Numbered from the stretch's first letter, positions 1 to 10,485 are shown. The stretch is 64,000 nt of DNA from Bryobacterales bacterium (GCA_028819255.1 JAPPMB010000099.1:1-64000), one strand, 5' to 3'. The notes: generated from the sequence alone by a model not told the origin. Numbers and translations are program-made.

Positions 1-423
1 CCGAACCACGCCCGCGCAAAAGCCTCTCGGCTTCAGCAGCAGCACGGATTTCTTCTGCGTAAGTGACAATTCGGGCCTCGATCTTCCTGTAAGTATACCC
101 GGCGGGTCTGCGTGGCAACCGGGCCCTCGAGGCAGACGTTCGTGGAAGTTCGCGCTCGGAGACGGCATGAGTTTCTGCGGGCTTGAGTGACTGCGGAATG
201 CGTTCGCCCGGGCGCAGATCGCTGGCTCTTCCGGATGCCGTCCACAGCAAGGTGCACGCGCTGCTTCGGGCCGTGCAGAAGAGCCGGTTCCCGAGCTGCC
301 CTCGCGGTGGACGACACCGGGCTCTGAGGGTTCGCTTCGCCCCGATGGAGCCGGCGTGCCGTCCCGATCAGTTCCGGCAAGGACCGCGGATCGGCTAGAA
401 TTGCGTTCGTCTCAGGAGTTCGA
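1..423. other. Left-edge stretch without a confident gene
   Basis: No gene can be assigned with confidence here. On the minus strand one frame stays open from about position 290 to the left edge and reads like a helical, charged segment near the edge (residues such as RKIEARIVTYAEE), so the end of an unrelated minus-strand gene may run off the window. It has no clear start codon and only moderate GC at third positions. The last 30 bases hold a TAGAAT hexamer (396-401) that could serve the gene starting at 463. Confidence 0.25.
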
Positions 424-462
424 TTGATCCCGAACCGGAGGCAAGTGAGGGCATCAGGTTCG

Positions 463-2061
463 ATGGATACACGGCTGACCGGCAATTCGTCGCGAGCGTC
501 CCGGCCGGTTTCCTGCAGGCGGCGGAGATCCCGGAGGCGTCGGATCGAAAGAGTCGTGCCGGGGACCCTCCCATTCGCACTCGCCGCGCTGCTTGCAGTG
601 CCACTTGCCGGTGACGTCGTGGAACAGGGGCCAGGTGACTCGCCGCCTTCCGGCTTGTACGCCGGAGTCGCGCGCGCCGACATTTCCCCGCCAGTGGGCA
701 TAGCCCAAATGAACTGGGGCTCCCAGACCCACGTCCGGGCCGTCGGCATCGATCCTGCCGGGATGAAGGCCACGGCGCTGGTCCTCTCCGATGGCGAGCA
801 GCGATTCGCCATGGTCGATGTCGACCGGATTTTCGTCGCAGGGCTCGAACCGGCGATCGAGGAAGCCTCGCGCCGCACCGGCATTCCTGAGGCGCACATC
901 AGGATCGGGGCGAGCCACACCCATGCCGGCGTGATGGTAAGTCCCGCGAAGGGTCCCCCCGGCTTGAACCTTGCCCCGCTTGCGGACATGGCGGAGCGCT
1001 ACCGCCTGAACCTGATCGACAAGATCGCGGGAATCGTCGCCGAAGCAGACGCCGGCCTCGAGGCCGCGCACATGCATGGCGGGCGCGGCACCGGAACGAT
1101 CAACATAAACCGGCGCGTGAGGGCGGAAGGCAGTCGCCCGCCGGCTGTCGGGAGGAATCCGGACGGGTTCGTCGATCGCGAACTGGTGGTCTTCCGCATC
1201 GACGATGCGCAGGGCGAGCCAATCGCCGTCATCGCCAACTTCCAGTGCCATGGAACGGTGCTTGCCTACGAGAACAAGGTCATCTCTTCGGACTGGATCG
1301 GCATGGCGAGGGCTACGGTCGAGCACGCGTTCCCAGGGGCTTTGAGTCTGGTCTTCCAGGGAGCGGCCGGCAACCAGGGCCCGATTGAGGGCTTTTCCGG
1401 AGACCTTGCCGTGGCCCACAGGCTTGGCCAAACGCTGGGCCATCAAATCGCAGCCGTGGCGATGCAGATCGAAACGGTGCGGAGGGTCCCCACCTTCGAG
1501 GGCTTCGTCGAATCCACTGCCTACCAGGCCAGGCAGCACTGGCGAGTCCGGGGGCCGCGAGACGCGCGGCTGGCGTTCGTTTCCCGGATCGTGGACGTTC
1601 CCAGGCGAACGTATTCCGAGTCCGAGATCGAGGGCATGCGCTCGAGGCTGCAGAAGGCAAGGAGCCAGCTCGAGTCCCGGACCGGCGGCCCCGACCCGCG
1701 GACTCGACACCAGGCTGCGGCGCGTGTCAGACGGTTTGCGGACCTTCTCGAACAGTGGACGCGCCCGGTCGATCCCTCCCCGCTGCAAGTTGAAGTCCAG
1801 GCTCTGCGTGTGGGCGACCTCGCAATCGTCGCGATGCCTGGTGAGCCATTCGCCGAAATTGGCAAGGCCGTGAAGGAGGGTTCTCCGTTCGAATTCACGA
1901 TGTTCTGCGGGTACTCGGACGGTGTCGGAGGCGACTACATTCCAACGGCGGATGAATACGCGCATGGAGGATACGAGGTCGAGAGGAGTCCCTACAATCC
2001 CGGCACTGCCGAAAGGGTGATCCGGACGGCGTCCGCCCTGCTGGCAAGCCTCCGCCGTTAG
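463..2061 (+). CDS. Neutral/alkaline ceramidase-like secreted hydrolase
   Basis: A 532-residue protein of the neutral/alkaline non-lysosomal ceramidase family, which cleaves the N-acyl bond of ceramides outside the cytoplasm. An arginine-rich N terminus followed by a hydrophobic stretch (FALAALLAVPLAG) looks like a signal peptide. The family's metal-site motif SHTHAG is at about residues 150-155, a second conserved histidine region reads NFQCHGTVL, and the C-terminal GGDYIPTADEYAHGGYE block is typical. At the nucleophile loop the sequence is GAAGNQGP instead of the GDVSPN-type motif of characterised ceramidases, so the substrate may differ. I prefer ATG 463, which has purine-rich sequence upstream, over an upstream TTG at 424. 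It lies upstream of a DUF1592/DUF1552 pair on the same strand. Confidence 0.8.
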   Translation: MDTRLTGNSSRASRPVSCRRRRSRRRRIERVVPGTLPFALAALLAVPLAGDVVEQGPGDSPPSGLYAGVARADISPPVGIAQMNWGSQTHVRAVGIDPAGMKATALVLSDGEQRFAMVDVDRIFVAGLEPAIEEASRRTGIPEAHIRIGASHTHAGVMVSPAKGPPGLNLAPLADMAERYRLNLIDKIAGIVAEADAGLEAAHMHGGRGTGTININRRVRAEGSRPPAVGRNPDGFVDRELVVFRIDDAQGEPIAVIANFQCHGTVLAYENKVISSDWIGMARATVEHAFPGALSLVFQGAAGNQGPIEGFSGDLAVAHRLGQTLGHQIAAVAMQIETVRRVPTFEGFVESTAYQARQHWRVRGPRDARLAFVSRIVDVPRRTYSESEIEGMRSRLQKARSQLESRTGGPDPRTRHQAAARVRRFADLLEQWTRPVDPSPLQVEVQALRVGDLAIVAMPGEPFAEIGKAVKEGSPFEFTMFCGYSDGVGGDYIPTADEYAHGGYEVERSPYNPGTAERVIRTASALLASLRR

Positions 2062-2162
2062 GGGACCGCAGCCGCCCGCCCTGCTGGCAAGCCCCTGTAA
2101 GATCGAGGCATGCCCGGCGGACCGCAGTCACTGGCTGCGACCTGCGCCGGGATGGCCCACCG

Positions 2163-4172
2163 ATGATCGTCGGTCTTCAGAAGTTCCGCCGCGAGTCCGC
2201 AGGTGGTGCGTTTGCGGCGAGGCACGTCGCCTGTTCCGTTGCGGCGCTGCTGGGTCTTGCGATTCCGTCAGCCGCGGCGCCTCCCATCGATTTCCGCCAG
2301 GACCTCTATCCGCGCCTCGAGGCGCACAATTGCCGGGCCTGCCACAACGCTTCCGGCGTGGCATCCGAGACGCGGCTCCACTTCCCCAAGCAAGGCGCGC
2401 CACCCTCCGCGATCCAGAGGTTCGGCGAGAACATGCAAGTGCTGGTGGACCGCAACGAGCCGGGCGCTTCTCTGTTGCTGGCGAAGCCAACGAACCGCAT
2501 ACCGCACACCGGTGGACCCCTGATTGCAGCTGGAAGCGAAGACGAGCGTCTGCTTGCTGCGTGGGCGGAGCACCTAGCGACCCGGTCGGTCCCGCAACGG
2601 GCTTCTGAGAGCGGGCCGCAGACGCCCCTCGTCGGGCCGGTCCGCAGGCTCACCCATGCCCAGTACGACAATTCCGTGCGCGACCTGCTCGGGGACAGGA
2701 CCCGGCCTTCGCGGAGATTTCCGCCCGAGGACTATGTGAACGGATACACCAACCAGGCCTCGTCGCAAGCGATCACGCCGGCCTTGGCGGAAGCCTACGG
2801 GAGCGCGGCCGAAAAGCTTGCCAGGCATGCCTTTCGGTACGGTGACGAGGGTGGCCTGGTGCCCTGTGATCCCTCCGGGCCGACTGACCGGGCATGCGCT
2901 CAGGCATTCGTTCGGGACTTCGGCTCGCGAGCATACCGGCGCCCCCTCGATCAGGCGGAAACCGAGAAACTGGTCGATCTTCTCCTGCTATGGTCGGCCC
3001 GAAGAAACAGCTTCCTGGCCGGCGCGTCTGCTGCGGTCGAAGCGATTCTGCAGTCGCCCTCGTTCCTCTTCGTCACATCTCGGGGGCCGGACAGCCCAAC
3101 CAGGCAGTACGAGATCGCCTCGAAGCTCTCGTACGCGCTGTGGGACTCCCTTCCCGATTCCGACCTGGTCCGCCGCGCGTCTCGCGGCGAACTCACCACT
3201 TTGGCCTCGATCGAACAGCAAGCCAAACGCATGCTGGACCGGCCGGCCGCCCGGGAGACGCTCGACCGCTTCTTCGCGCAGTGGATGCGATTCGACAAGC
3301 TGCGCGGCGCGGTCAAGGATCGCGGCCTCTTCCGAAACTACGGGCCGGAAGTCGCCGAGAGCATGACGGAGGAGTCGCGGAGGCTGTTTAGCCACGTCGT
3401 TTGGAACGACATCGACTTCCGCGAGTTCTTCACGGCCGGCTACACGTTCGTCGACGACTTTCTAACCGACGTCTACGATCTTCCCGACCCGGACGCGCCT
3501 TTCGCTAGGACCCGCTATCCGCTCGACTCGCCCCGGGGAGGCATCCTCGGACACGGCACGTTCCTCGCCCAGACGGGCAAGCCGGTCAGCACGTCGCCGA
3601 CAGAGCGCGGCCTGTTTGTTCGCGAGCACTTCCTCTGCCAGACGATTCCCCCGCCCCCGCCGGGCGTGGACGCCTCCCTTCCGCCGCTCTCTCTTGGGGC
3701 GGAGCCCATGACGGCCCGGAAACTCATGACGGGCGTTCACGCCAAGGACGAGTCGTGCGCTTCCTGTCACAGGCTCGTGGATCCCATCGGATTCGGGTTC
3801 GAGCATTTCGACACCGTCGGGGCCTTCCGCGAAACGGAACCGGTCCGGGTCGAGCCCACGCCGCGGCAGGAGCGGCAGGGCATGAAGACGGAGATTCACG
3901 AGTTGCCGATCGATTCTGCGGGCTTCATAGCGGGCGTCCCGAACTCGGAGTTTCGCTCGCCGCGCGAGGCCGGGCGAGTGCTGGCCGCTTCCGCAGCTTG
4001 CCACAAATGCGTTGCCAAACAGCTCTTCCGGTACTTCTTCGGACGGCACGAGACCAGGGGGGATGCGGAACTCATCGAACGCGCCTATAATCGATTCCGG
4101 GACTCGGGATTCCTTTTCCGCGAACTGATTCTGGAACTGGTGGTTTCCCGGGAGTTCCTGCAAGCGGGATGA
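2163..4172 (+). CDS. DUF1592-family secreted protein with cytochrome c domain
   Basis: A 669-residue exported protein with the multidomain order common in planctomycetes and acidobacteria: a planctomycete-type cytochrome c domain near the N terminus (CRACH at about residue 57), then DUF1587 ([16 protein letters not shown], about 165), DUF1595 (RAYRRPL), DUF1592 ([18 protein letters not shown]), DUF1588 with a second heme-like motif CASCH followed by [14 protein letters not shown], and DUF1585 at the C terminus. The N terminus has a signal-peptide-like hydrophobic run ([14 protein letters not shown]). The function is unproven; such proteins are thought to be periplasmic redox or polymer-degradation components. 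The stop overlaps the start of the next gene by ATGA, and pairing with DUF1552 is the rule in this family. Confidence 0.85.
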   Translation: MIVGLQKFRRESAGGAFAARHVACSVAALLGLAIPSAAAPPIDFRQDLYPRLEAHNCRACHNASGVASETRLHFPKQGAPPSAIQRFGENMQVLVDRNEPGASLLLAKPTNRIPHTGGPLIAAGSEDERLLAAWAEHLATRSVPQRASESGPQTPLVGPVRRLTHAQYDNSVRDLLGDRTRPSRRFPPEDYVNGYTNQASSQAITPALAEAYGSAAEKLARHAFRYGDEGGLVPCDPSGPTDRACAQAFVRDFGSRAYRRPLDQAETEKLVDLLLLWSARRNSFLAGASAAVEAILQSPSFLFVTSRGPDSPTRQYEIASKLSYALWDSLPDSDLVRRASRGELTTLASIEQQAKRMLDRPAARETLDRFFAQWMRFDKLRGAVKDRGLFRNYGPEVAESMTEESRRLFSHVVWNDIDFREFFTAGYTFVDDFLTDVYDLPDPDAPFARTRYPLDSPRGGILGHGTFLAQTGKPVSTSPTERGLFVREHFLCQTIPPPPPGVDASLPPLSLGAEPMTARKLMTGVHAKDESCASCHRLVDPIGFGFEHFDTVGAFRETEPVRVEPTPRQERQGMKTEIHELPIDSAGFIAGVPNSEFRSPREAGRVLAASAACHKCVAKQLFRYFFGRHETRGDAELIERAYNRFRDSGFLFRELILELVVSREFLQAG

Positions 4173-5494
4173 AGCGCGCGGCCACGGCGAGGAAACCGAT
4201 GAACCGCCGAGCCTTCCTGCATGGGCTGGGCATTGGCGGGGCCGCGGTCCGCATCGCACTGCCTCCGCTGGCCTGCATGTTCAACTCGGCGGGAACGGCT
4301 TACGCGAGTCGTTCGGAGGGTCCCAGCGTCGCTCCCGAAACGCGGTTCGTCTTCTGGTTCAACGGAAACGGGATTCCGGAGCGGTACTGGATCCCACGCG
4401 ACACCGGGAAGGACTACACGCTGACCCCCTGCCTCTCGCCGCTTGCGAGGCTCAGGGGCGACGTGCAGGTGCTTTCGGGCCTGGACAATCCGAACGGCCA
4501 GACGAGCGGGGTTGGCAACGGCCACCAGAGGACCATGAGTGCCCTGGTGTCGGGCGAGAAGTACACCGGCACTGGTGCGGGCGGTCCGTCGATCGACCAG
4601 GTCGTGGCCGCGAGAATCGGCGGCGACTCGCGCTTCCCCTCCGTACAGATCGGCGTCTGCCGGGAGTCCTTCGGCACCAGCATGCAGCGAAACATGAGCT
4701 GGAGCGCGAAGAACCGGGCACTGCCACCGGAGGTGGTGCCACAGAAGCTGTTCGACCGTCTGTTCGGCAGCCTCGACGATGGCTGGGTTGACCGCAAGCG
4801 GAGCATCCTCGACACCGTGAGAGCCGAAGCCGGCCGGCTGAGGGCGAGCCTCGGGAGCGAGGACTCGCATCGGATCGACGAATACCTGACCTCGATTTCC
4901 GACATCGAGCGTTCCATCGCGAGCTTTCCGGCCGAGTACGCGGAGACGGTCGAAGCCCCGGGTGCCGGCGGGGACCCGCGGGACTATCCGCGCATTGCCA
5001 AGGCGCAGAGCGACTTGCTGGTGCATGCGCTCGCCTCGGGCCAGACCCGAGTGGCCTCCTACATGCTGACGAAGTGCCAGGGCCTGACGAGGTTTCCGTG
5101 GCTCGGGCTCTCGTTCGCCAGGCACCACGAGTACTCCCATCTCGGGGGCTCGCACCGACAGCGGCAGCAGGAAGTCATGCGGGACATCTGTCGGTGGCAT
5201 GTCGAGGAGTTTGCGTATCTGGTCGCGAAGCTCAAGAGCACGCCAGAGGGCGCCGGATCTCTACTGGACAACTGCGCGCTGCTCTTCGTCCACGAGCATG
5301 CCGAGGCGAACGTTCACAAGAACAGCGGCGGGGCGGTGCTTCTTGCGGGCCGGGCCGGTCGGCTCAAGCCCGGTCACCACGGACGGGTCACGGGAACCTT
5401 CGGAGACCTGTACAGAACGGTGGCCAAGGAAGTGGGCGCTCCGATCGAGCACTTCCCCACTTCGTACGGCACCATCCCGGAGGCAACGGCCTAA
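4169..5494 (+). CDS. DUF1552 domain protein
   Basis: A 441-residue DUF1552 protein. The N terminus has a Tat-like or signal-anchor sequence ([15 protein letters not shown]) followed by a conserved start ([18 protein letters not shown]) and the family blocks [24 protein letters not shown] and SDIERSI. The region near the C terminus ([19 protein letters not shown], then [16 protein letters not shown]) is also typical. Biochemical function is unknown; the family is almost always encoded directly after a DUF1592 cytochrome protein, as here with a 4-bp overlap, so the two very likely act together in the periplasm. A second in-frame ATG at 4199 begins with MNRRAF and could be the true start, since signal sequences of this family usually begin right there. 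Confidence 0.85.
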   Translation: MKRAATARKPMNRRAFLHGLGIGGAAVRIALPPLACMFNSAGTAYASRSEGPSVAPETRFVFWFNGNGIPERYWIPRDTGKDYTLTPCLSPLARLRGDVQVLSGLDNPNGQTSGVGNGHQRTMSALVSGEKYTGTGAGGPSIDQVVAARIGGDSRFPSVQIGVCRESFGTSMQRNMSWSAKNRALPPEVVPQKLFDRLFGSLDDGWVDRKRSILDTVRAEAGRLRASLGSEDSHRIDEYLTSISDIERSIASFPAEYAETVEAPGAGGDPRDYPRIAKAQSDLLVHALASGQTRVASYMLTKCQGLTRFPWLGLSFARHHEYSHLGGSHRQRQQEVMRDICRWHVEEFAYLVAKLKSTPEGAGSLLDNCALLFVHEHAEANVHKNSGGAVLLAGRAGRLKPGHHGRVTGTFGDLYRTVAKEVGAPIEHFPTSYGTIPEATA

Positions 5495-5512
5495 GCTCTC
5501 CGCCCTACCCGT

Positions 5513-6613
5513 TCATCGGATCACGTCACGCCCGGAGCGCTCCGACGCGAACCTGCTGGCCTCCTCGACCGAAACAAGGGTCCCTACCGCCACCACCCGC
5601 TCCAGCGAGGGGTGGTCCCGCAGCGCCGCAAGGCCTTGATCGCCGAACCGCGTGTACGAGACGTCGATGGTCCGCAGCGCGCGGAGCTCCGCGAGTGCCG
5701 CTCCCGCCGTGTCGTCAACCGACTCGGCATGCGACAGGCTGAGTGTCTCGAGACGGGCAAGCGCAGCCAGAGAGCGGATCCCCCGGGCCGTCAGGACCGC
5801 CCGGGAGAGGTTCAGCTTCCGCAGACTCGACAGGCGGGCGAGCTTGGACGCGCCAAGGTCCGTGACGCGGATCGACCCGCGCAAGCGGGGGACGCCGCTG
5901 CTGACGGCCTCGACGTACTGCCTGCTGGGTGCGGCGAGATTCAGGCTCTCGATGCCGTGCAAGGCGGCAATGTCGCCTAGGCTCGCATCGTTGACGGAAA
6001 CCGCCCAGATCCCGCTGTCGGTTTCCTGAGCGCCGCTCAGGTCCAGGTGCTTCAGCCGCTTGAGCGCCCGCAGGCTCGCGACGCCGACCTCGCTGACCCG
6101 GTTGCCTCCTATGGCGAGGTGTTCCAGAAAGGGCATCGCTTCCAGCAGTTCGACCGAGGCGTCGCTGATCTCGGCGATTCCGATGTCGAGCCACCGCAGC
6201 CGGTCAAGCTCGGTGAGAAATCGAACGCCGGAATCGCTGATCTTGGTGCCTCGCACATTGAGCTTCTCAAGCAGTCCGGCCCGGCGGAGCGTCGATGCTC
6301 CGGCGTCGGTGACGTGTTCGCAGAAGAAGAGGTCCAGCTCCCGCAGCGAGGGCAGGCTCGCCACCACTCTCAGGGCCCTGTCCGTGACGTGCGTCTGGGC
6401 CAGCCCAAGACGCTCGAGCCGGGCAAGCCCTCCCAGCCGCCTCAGGTCGATGTCCGTCACCCAGCTTCGGCTGAGGTCAATCGACAGGATCTCGCCGTCT
6501 CCGTCGCGAACCAGTGAGCCTCCGGAATCAACGATCCACCCCGTGAGCGAGGGGGGCTCGGCCGCCGCGGCGGGGGCCAGCGCCGTCGCCGCCGCCAGGG
6601 AAACGAGCGCCAT
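5513..6613 (-). CDS. Secreted leucine-rich-repeat protein (short copy)
   Basis: A 366-residue exported protein with a clean signal peptide (MALVSLAAATALAPAAAA) followed by a head segment (WIVDSGGSLVRDGDGE) and about thirteen leucine-rich repeats of 22-25 residues with the T-x-V-T-D-x-G-L consensus of the cysteine-containing/RNI-like bacterial LRR type. LRR solenoids bind proteins; no partner is evident. I chose ATG 6613 because it starts the signal peptide; the frame stays open further upstream into the preceding gene. It lies just downstream of the long LRR gene in the same direction (26 bp between stop and start) and shares its head module, so the pair looks like a duplication. Confidence 0.8.
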   Translation of the reverse strand: MALVSLAAATALAPAAAAEPPSLTGWIVDSGGSLVRDGDGEILSIDLSRSWVTDIDLRRLGGLARLERLGLAQTHVTDRALRVVASLPSLRELDLFFCEHVTDAGASTLRRAGLLEKLNVRGTKISDSGVRFLTELDRLRWLDIGIAEISDASVELLEAMPFLEHLAIGGNRVSEVGVASLRALKRLKHLDLSGAQETDSGIWAVSVNDASLGDIAALHGIESLNLAAPSRQYVEAVSSGVPRLRGSIRVTDLGASKLARLSSLRKLNLSRAVLTARGIRSLAALARLETLSLSHAESVDDTAGAALAELRALRTIDVSYTRFGDQGLAALRDHPSLERVVAVGTLVSVEEASRFASERSGRDVIR

Positions 6614-6638
6614 TCGAGAGAGCCCGGGCACTTTCGAC

Positions 6639-8657
6639 CTACCGGCGGCGCGTCGGCTGGGCCGAATTCCTGTCCCACGCGATCCTGCAGTCGGGGAGTG
6701 CGGACCGCAGGGCATCGTATCCGCTGCTGGTCACGAGGGTGTGATAGAGGTTCAGAGAGAGCATCTCCCCGAACCGGCGGAGCGTTGCGACCGCTTCGTC
6801 GTCGATGGCCGTGTTGTCGAGGCTCAGGTCTCGCAGTCCGCTGCTCGAAGCAAGCGCGGCGATGCCGGCCGCCGAGATCTTCGTGTAGTCCAGGTTGAGC
6901 CGCCTGAGGCGATCCAGGCCTGCGAGCTCCGACAGGCCGGCGTCCGTCACGCGAGTGTTCGCCAGATCCAGGCTCGTGAGCCGCCGGAAGCCGCCGACTG
7001 CCTTCATGCCGGCGTCGGTGACGTCCGTGAATGCCAGCGACATCCGCCGAAGGTCCGGCAATGCCGCCAGCGCCTCAAGGCCCTCGTCGCCGAACCGCGT
7101 GCCTGTGAGACCCAGCTCCGACAGGCCTGCGACCTGGGCCAGCGCCTGGCCGGACTCATTCCCGATGGGCGTGTAGTCCAGATCAAGAATCTCCAGCTTT
7201 GCCAGGCCGGCGATTAGCCCAAGAGAGGAGTCGTCCGCACCGAGCCCCTTGAGAGAAAGGGATCTCAGATTCCGCAGGTTGCCGAGGTGAACCAGACCGC
7301 TTCCCTCCACCAGTGTCTCGTCGAGGGTCAGCTTGCGCAGCGAAGTCAGCTTGCCCACCGCGGCGAGACCGGCGTCAGTGACGCGTGTGCCGGAGAGATC
7401 GAGGGTCTCCAGCCGGGGGAGCGATTCGAGGGCTCCCAGCCCGAGGTCACTGATTTCCGTCGCGGAAAGGTCCAGTGCGGCGATCGACGGGAAGCGGCGC
7501 AACGCCTCAAGATCCCCGTCGCCCACCGGCATTGCGCGCAGGTCAAGCCACAGCGTCCCGTCCTGGCCCGTCGTCAGCTTGCCGCCGCCGGCCCGTGCCC
7601 ACTCGGCCAGGTCGTGAATTCCCGCCGTCGGAGGCGGTTGCAGTGAGTGCCGCGCGACCGTCGGCGCGGTTTCGACGAATGCGACATCGATCCCGGGCCG
7701 CAGCCGCATGAGCTGCTCCACTCCAGACGAGGTCACCCGGCTGTAGCGCAAGTCGACCGTAAGCAGCGAAGGCAGTTCCGCCAGGCGCGGCATCCCGGCG
7801 TTGGTCACTGACGTTCTGTAGAGATTGAGGTCCTCCAGGTCGCGCATCGGCGCCAGATGAGCCAGCCCGGAATCCGTGACGGCCGCGCCGCGCAGGTTGA
7901 GGACGCGCAGGCGATCGAGCGCGGCGAGGTGGGACACGCCTGCGTCGCCGAGTTCGAGGTCGGCCAGGTCCAGCTCAGTCAGCTCAGTCAGCCGCGTGAG
8001 TGCCGCCAATCCCTCATTGGTGACCTGCGTGCTGCGCAGGCGCAGGGTCCTCAGGGCGGAAAGCTCGGCGATTCGGAGGAGGCCCTCGTCGTTGACGTCG
8101 GTCTGTGTCACGTCCAGCCGCTCGAGTCGCGGGAACGCATCCAGATGCCTGCCCGTGATCCGTGTGGACTTCAGCTGTAGCGCCCTGAGGCCCTTGAGCG
8201 AGGTGATCTTCTCGATCCCGTGGTCGAAGATGCGGATGCCCTTGAAGACACTCATGAAGTGGTGGCTCAGGTGCAGCGACTCGAGGGACTCGATGCCGGC
8301 TAGGCTCTCGAGGCGGTCGCTGTCGTCAACGTTGCCCAGCTTCCCGCAGCACACGGGGTTCCACATCGTCCCGGGCAGCGTGAGGCTCCGAAGGCTGCGA
8401 AGAGAGCCGAGCCGCTTCAGGTCGCGAGGGTGAACCAGCGTGCCGGTGAGAACGACCTCCCGGATTTCGAACGGCGCTCCCGGAAGGTCATCCGCCGACC
8501 GGAATGCTCCGTCCACGCCGTGAAGAGAAACCCGGCCCCCGTTCGTCAGCACCCATACGGCCGCAGCCCGCTCCTCGGCATGCTGGCTTGCGGACGCCGC
8601 GGAAGCGAGCACCGTCTGGAGCAGAGCGACGACGAGGAGGATGCTGCGGGAACGCAT
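6639..8657 (-). CDS. Secreted leucine-rich-repeat protein (long copy, two modules)
   Basis: A 672-residue exported protein with an N-terminal signal peptide (MRSRSILLVVALLQTVL, ending near ASAASA) and more than twenty leucine-rich repeats. It contains two copies of one unit: each begins with a tryptophan-GG head (WVLTNGGRVSLHG near residue 36; WARAGGGKLTTGQDGT near residue 355) followed by a run of LRRs. The same head opens the adjacent shorter LRR protein. Two cysteines (NPVCCGKLG) lie in an insertion near residue 105. ATG 8657 is preferred to GTG 8666 because it starts the signal sequence; a TACAAT hexamer lies 43 nt upstream (8701-8706). Role unknown, probably surface or periplasmic binding. 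Confidence 0.8.
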   Translation of the reverse strand: MRSRSILLVVALLQTVLASAASASQHAEERAAAVWVLTNGGRVSLHGVDGAFRSADDLPGAPFEIREVVLTGTLVHPRDLKRLGSLRSLRSLTLPGTMWNPVCCGKLGNVDDSDRLESLAGIESLESLHLSHHFMSVFKGIRIFDHGIEKITSLKGLRALQLKSTRITGRHLDAFPRLERLDVTQTDVNDEGLLRIAELSALRTLRLRSTQVTNEGLAALTRLTELTELDLADLELGDAGVSHLAALDRLRVLNLRGAAVTDSGLAHLAPMRDLEDLNLYRTSVTNAGMPRLAELPSLLTVDLRYSRVTSSGVEQLMRLRPGIDVAFVETAPTVARHSLQPPPTAGIHDLAEWARAGGGKLTTGQDGTLWLDLRAMPVGDGDLEALRRFPSIAALDLSATEISDLGLGALESLPRLETLDLSGTRVTDAGLAAVGKLTSLRKLTLDETLVEGSGLVHLGNLRNLRSLSLKGLGADDSSLGLIAGLAKLEILDLDYTPIGNESGQALAQVAGLSELGLTGTRFGDEGLEALAALPDLRRMSLAFTDVTDAGMKAVGGFRRLTSLDLANTRVTDAGLSELAGLDRLRRLNLDYTKISAAGIAALASSSGLRDLSLDNTAIDDEAVATLRRFGEMLSLNLYHTLVTSSGYDALRSALPDCRIAWDRNSAQPTRRR

Positions 8658-8752
8658 CGCCAGCACTGGTCAGCCCATGCCGCGACCGACCTACAGGGCC
8701 ATTGTAATGGCCGCGGAATCGGGCGCGCCTCGCAAATCCGTCCCGTCTCGCG

Positions 8753-10363
8753 TCAGATCAGGTCGTGGCCGTCTCCGCAGACGTGGACTTCGATGCCAAG
8801 CCGCCGAAATGCCGCAATCTTTGCACACAGCGCGAGCCGCGCACCCGGCAGATCCGGAGCGTACGCCACCTGAATGTGATTCGACTTGTGCCGGCCCATC
8901 ATCCGGTCCCGGCTGATTCCGCGAGTCACGGCGTGCATGATCGGCCACTGGGGAGTGGTGATCCTCCAGCGCCGCTCCGTTTCTTCCTGCGGCAGCTCCA
9001 CGACCTCGGCAAGACCAACGTCGGCCTTCAACTTCCCGTCTTCGACGAAGATCCGGCTCCAGACGACCTCGCCCGGCTTGCTGATTCCCTTGATCGTGCC
9101 TCCCCCCAGCGGAAAGTACATCGGGGGCTGCCGCTCGCTGACGGATCCCGCGTATCCGCCTATGAGGTGCCTGGGAGGCACCGATCCGGAGATCTCGAAG
9201 ACCCAGACGAACTCGCTGCGCCCGCGGATCTCGAACGGCTCGCCGTACCGCAGGTCATGGAGGGTCGTCTCGGGATCGAAACCGAGGCTCGTCCAGACCC
9301 GGTTCGTAACCAGAGCGTCCAGGCCCGCGCACTCGTCGACCTCGTTGAAGTGCGGCATGGCCCTGCCCTCGAACAGCACCCTGCCGTCAGCGCTCCTTGC
9401 CGGCGGCCGGTCGACGTTGTTGAGCAGGCCCTCCACGAGGTCGGAGGCCGGGCAGATGTCCTTCAGGCCCTGCTGGTACTGGATCCCGATCGCATCGCAG
9501 CCGAACTCGTCCGCGATGCGCAGAGCGGCAATGTACATGCGGCATTGCCAGAGAATCTGGGCGTCGGTCAGGTCGGTGGCCTCGTCGGGGCCGATCAGGA
9601 ATCGCATGCCCTTCGCATCCAGCCAGTTCCGCACCTCTTGCGCCTCCTCGTCCGCAACCTGCCGCATGGCGGCCCACAGGGCCGACTGGCTGAGCCGCTC
9701 CTTGAACACGCCCGTGGCATTCAGCAGATGGTCCGGGATGATGGCGTTGTACATGCCCATGCATCCCTCGTCGAAGACGCCTAGGATGGCCTTCCTGGTG
9801 AGCAGATCGTCCGCGGCCCCGTGGCCGGCCAACATGGCCTTGTGGGGCAGGATAAGGTCGGACGCCGGATGCACATGGGGCTGCTGGTGCCGCACCGGAT
9901 GCCCGCCGGTCCAGCGCCGGAGGTTCGACATGAAGAACTCGTCCGTGAAGTCCTCGCTCCACAGCGTCGAGTACCGGACACCCGCCTTGGCAAGGCTCCC
10001 GTTGAGGTTCAGCATACCCACCAGACCGGGCCACTGGCCGCTCCAGTTGGCGACGGTCAGAATGGGCCCCGTGTGGCTCATCAGGCCGGGCAGGATGTGT
10101 TGGGAGTACTGCCAGACCGCCTCGGCGACGATCAGCGGTGCCTTGGGGTTGACGGACCGGAACACCTCGAGCCCGCGCTTCTGGCTGTCAATGAATCCGT
10201 GCTGCTTGGCGGCGTCGAACTCGTGGGCGCGCCGGACCAAACCGCCCGCATTCTCGACCGCGGCGGTCAGCTGCGCCTCCATGTTGCGCTGGGCTGGCCA
10301 GCACATCCGGTTCGCCGAGAGCCTAAGGTCGCCGTTCGCGACCAACAGAATTTCCTTGGCCAT
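8753..10363 (-). CDS. L-fucose/L-arabinose isomerase-like protein
   Basis: A 536-residue cytoplasmic protein resembling the L-fucose/arabinose isomerase superfamily: it starts with a Rossmann-like strand (MAKEILLVANGDLRLSANR), carries long isomerase-type segments such as VAEAVWQYSQHILPGL and GVFDEGCMGMYNAIIPD, and ends with KSNHIQVAY and a short C-terminal helix. Family members interconvert aldoses and ketoses with a divalent metal. I cannot assign catalytic residues with certainty, so substrate and activity are open. ATG 10363 is chosen because the conserved sequence begins exactly there; the frame is open upstream but runs into poorly coding sequence. It is divergent from the K+ channel gene. 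Confidence 0.65.
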   Translation of the reverse strand: MAKEILLVANGDLRLSANRMCWPAQRNMEAQLTAAVENAGGLVRRAHEFDAAKQHGFIDSQKRGLEVFRSVNPKAPLIVAEAVWQYSQHILPGLMSHTGPILTVANWSGQWPGLVGMLNLNGSLAKAGVRYSTLWSEDFTDEFFMSNLRRWTGGHPVRHQQPHVHPASDLILPHKAMLAGHGAADDLLTRKAILGVFDEGCMGMYNAIIPDHLLNATGVFKERLSQSALWAAMRQVADEEAQEVRNWLDAKGMRFLIGPDEATDLTDAQILWQCRMYIAALRIADEFGCDAIGIQYQQGLKDICPASDLVEGLLNNVDRPPARSADGRVLFEGRAMPHFNEVDECAGLDALVTNRVWTSLGFDPETTLHDLRYGEPFEIRGRSEFVWVFEISGSVPPRHLIGGYAGSVSERQPPMYFPLGGGTIKGISKPGEVVWSRIFVEDGKLKADVGLAEVVELPQEETERRWRITTPQWPIMHAVTRGISRDRMMGRHKSNHIQVAYAPDLPGARLALCAKIAAFRRLGIEVHVCGDGHDLI

Positions 10364-10472
10364 AATACTAGTAAGGATTCTCGCAAATCGTCCGCCGTGC
10401 TGCCGCCTCACGCGGCGATGCCCGCTGTCGAGTCCACGGTCCGCGACGACCGGGTCTGCCCCGTTCCTCACC

Positions 10473-10478
10473 TAGACT
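10473..10478 (+). promoter_or_regulatory. Putative -10 element before K+ channel gene
   Basis: TAGACT ends 7 nt before ATG 10486 and no Shine-Dalgarno sequence lies between. The spacing fits transcription starting at or next to the start codon. No convincing -35 element. Confidence 0.4.
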
Positions 10479-10485
10479 GCCGCTC

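Noticed and set aside
33-989. Long minus-strand open frame of 318 codons
   Set aside because: Its upper part is antisense to the ceramidase-like gene, and the translation has no recognisable domain; GC-rich DNA yields such shadows.
454-1965. Minus-strand open frame of 503 codons
   Set aside because: Entirely antisense to the ceramidase-like gene, whose motifs are clear.
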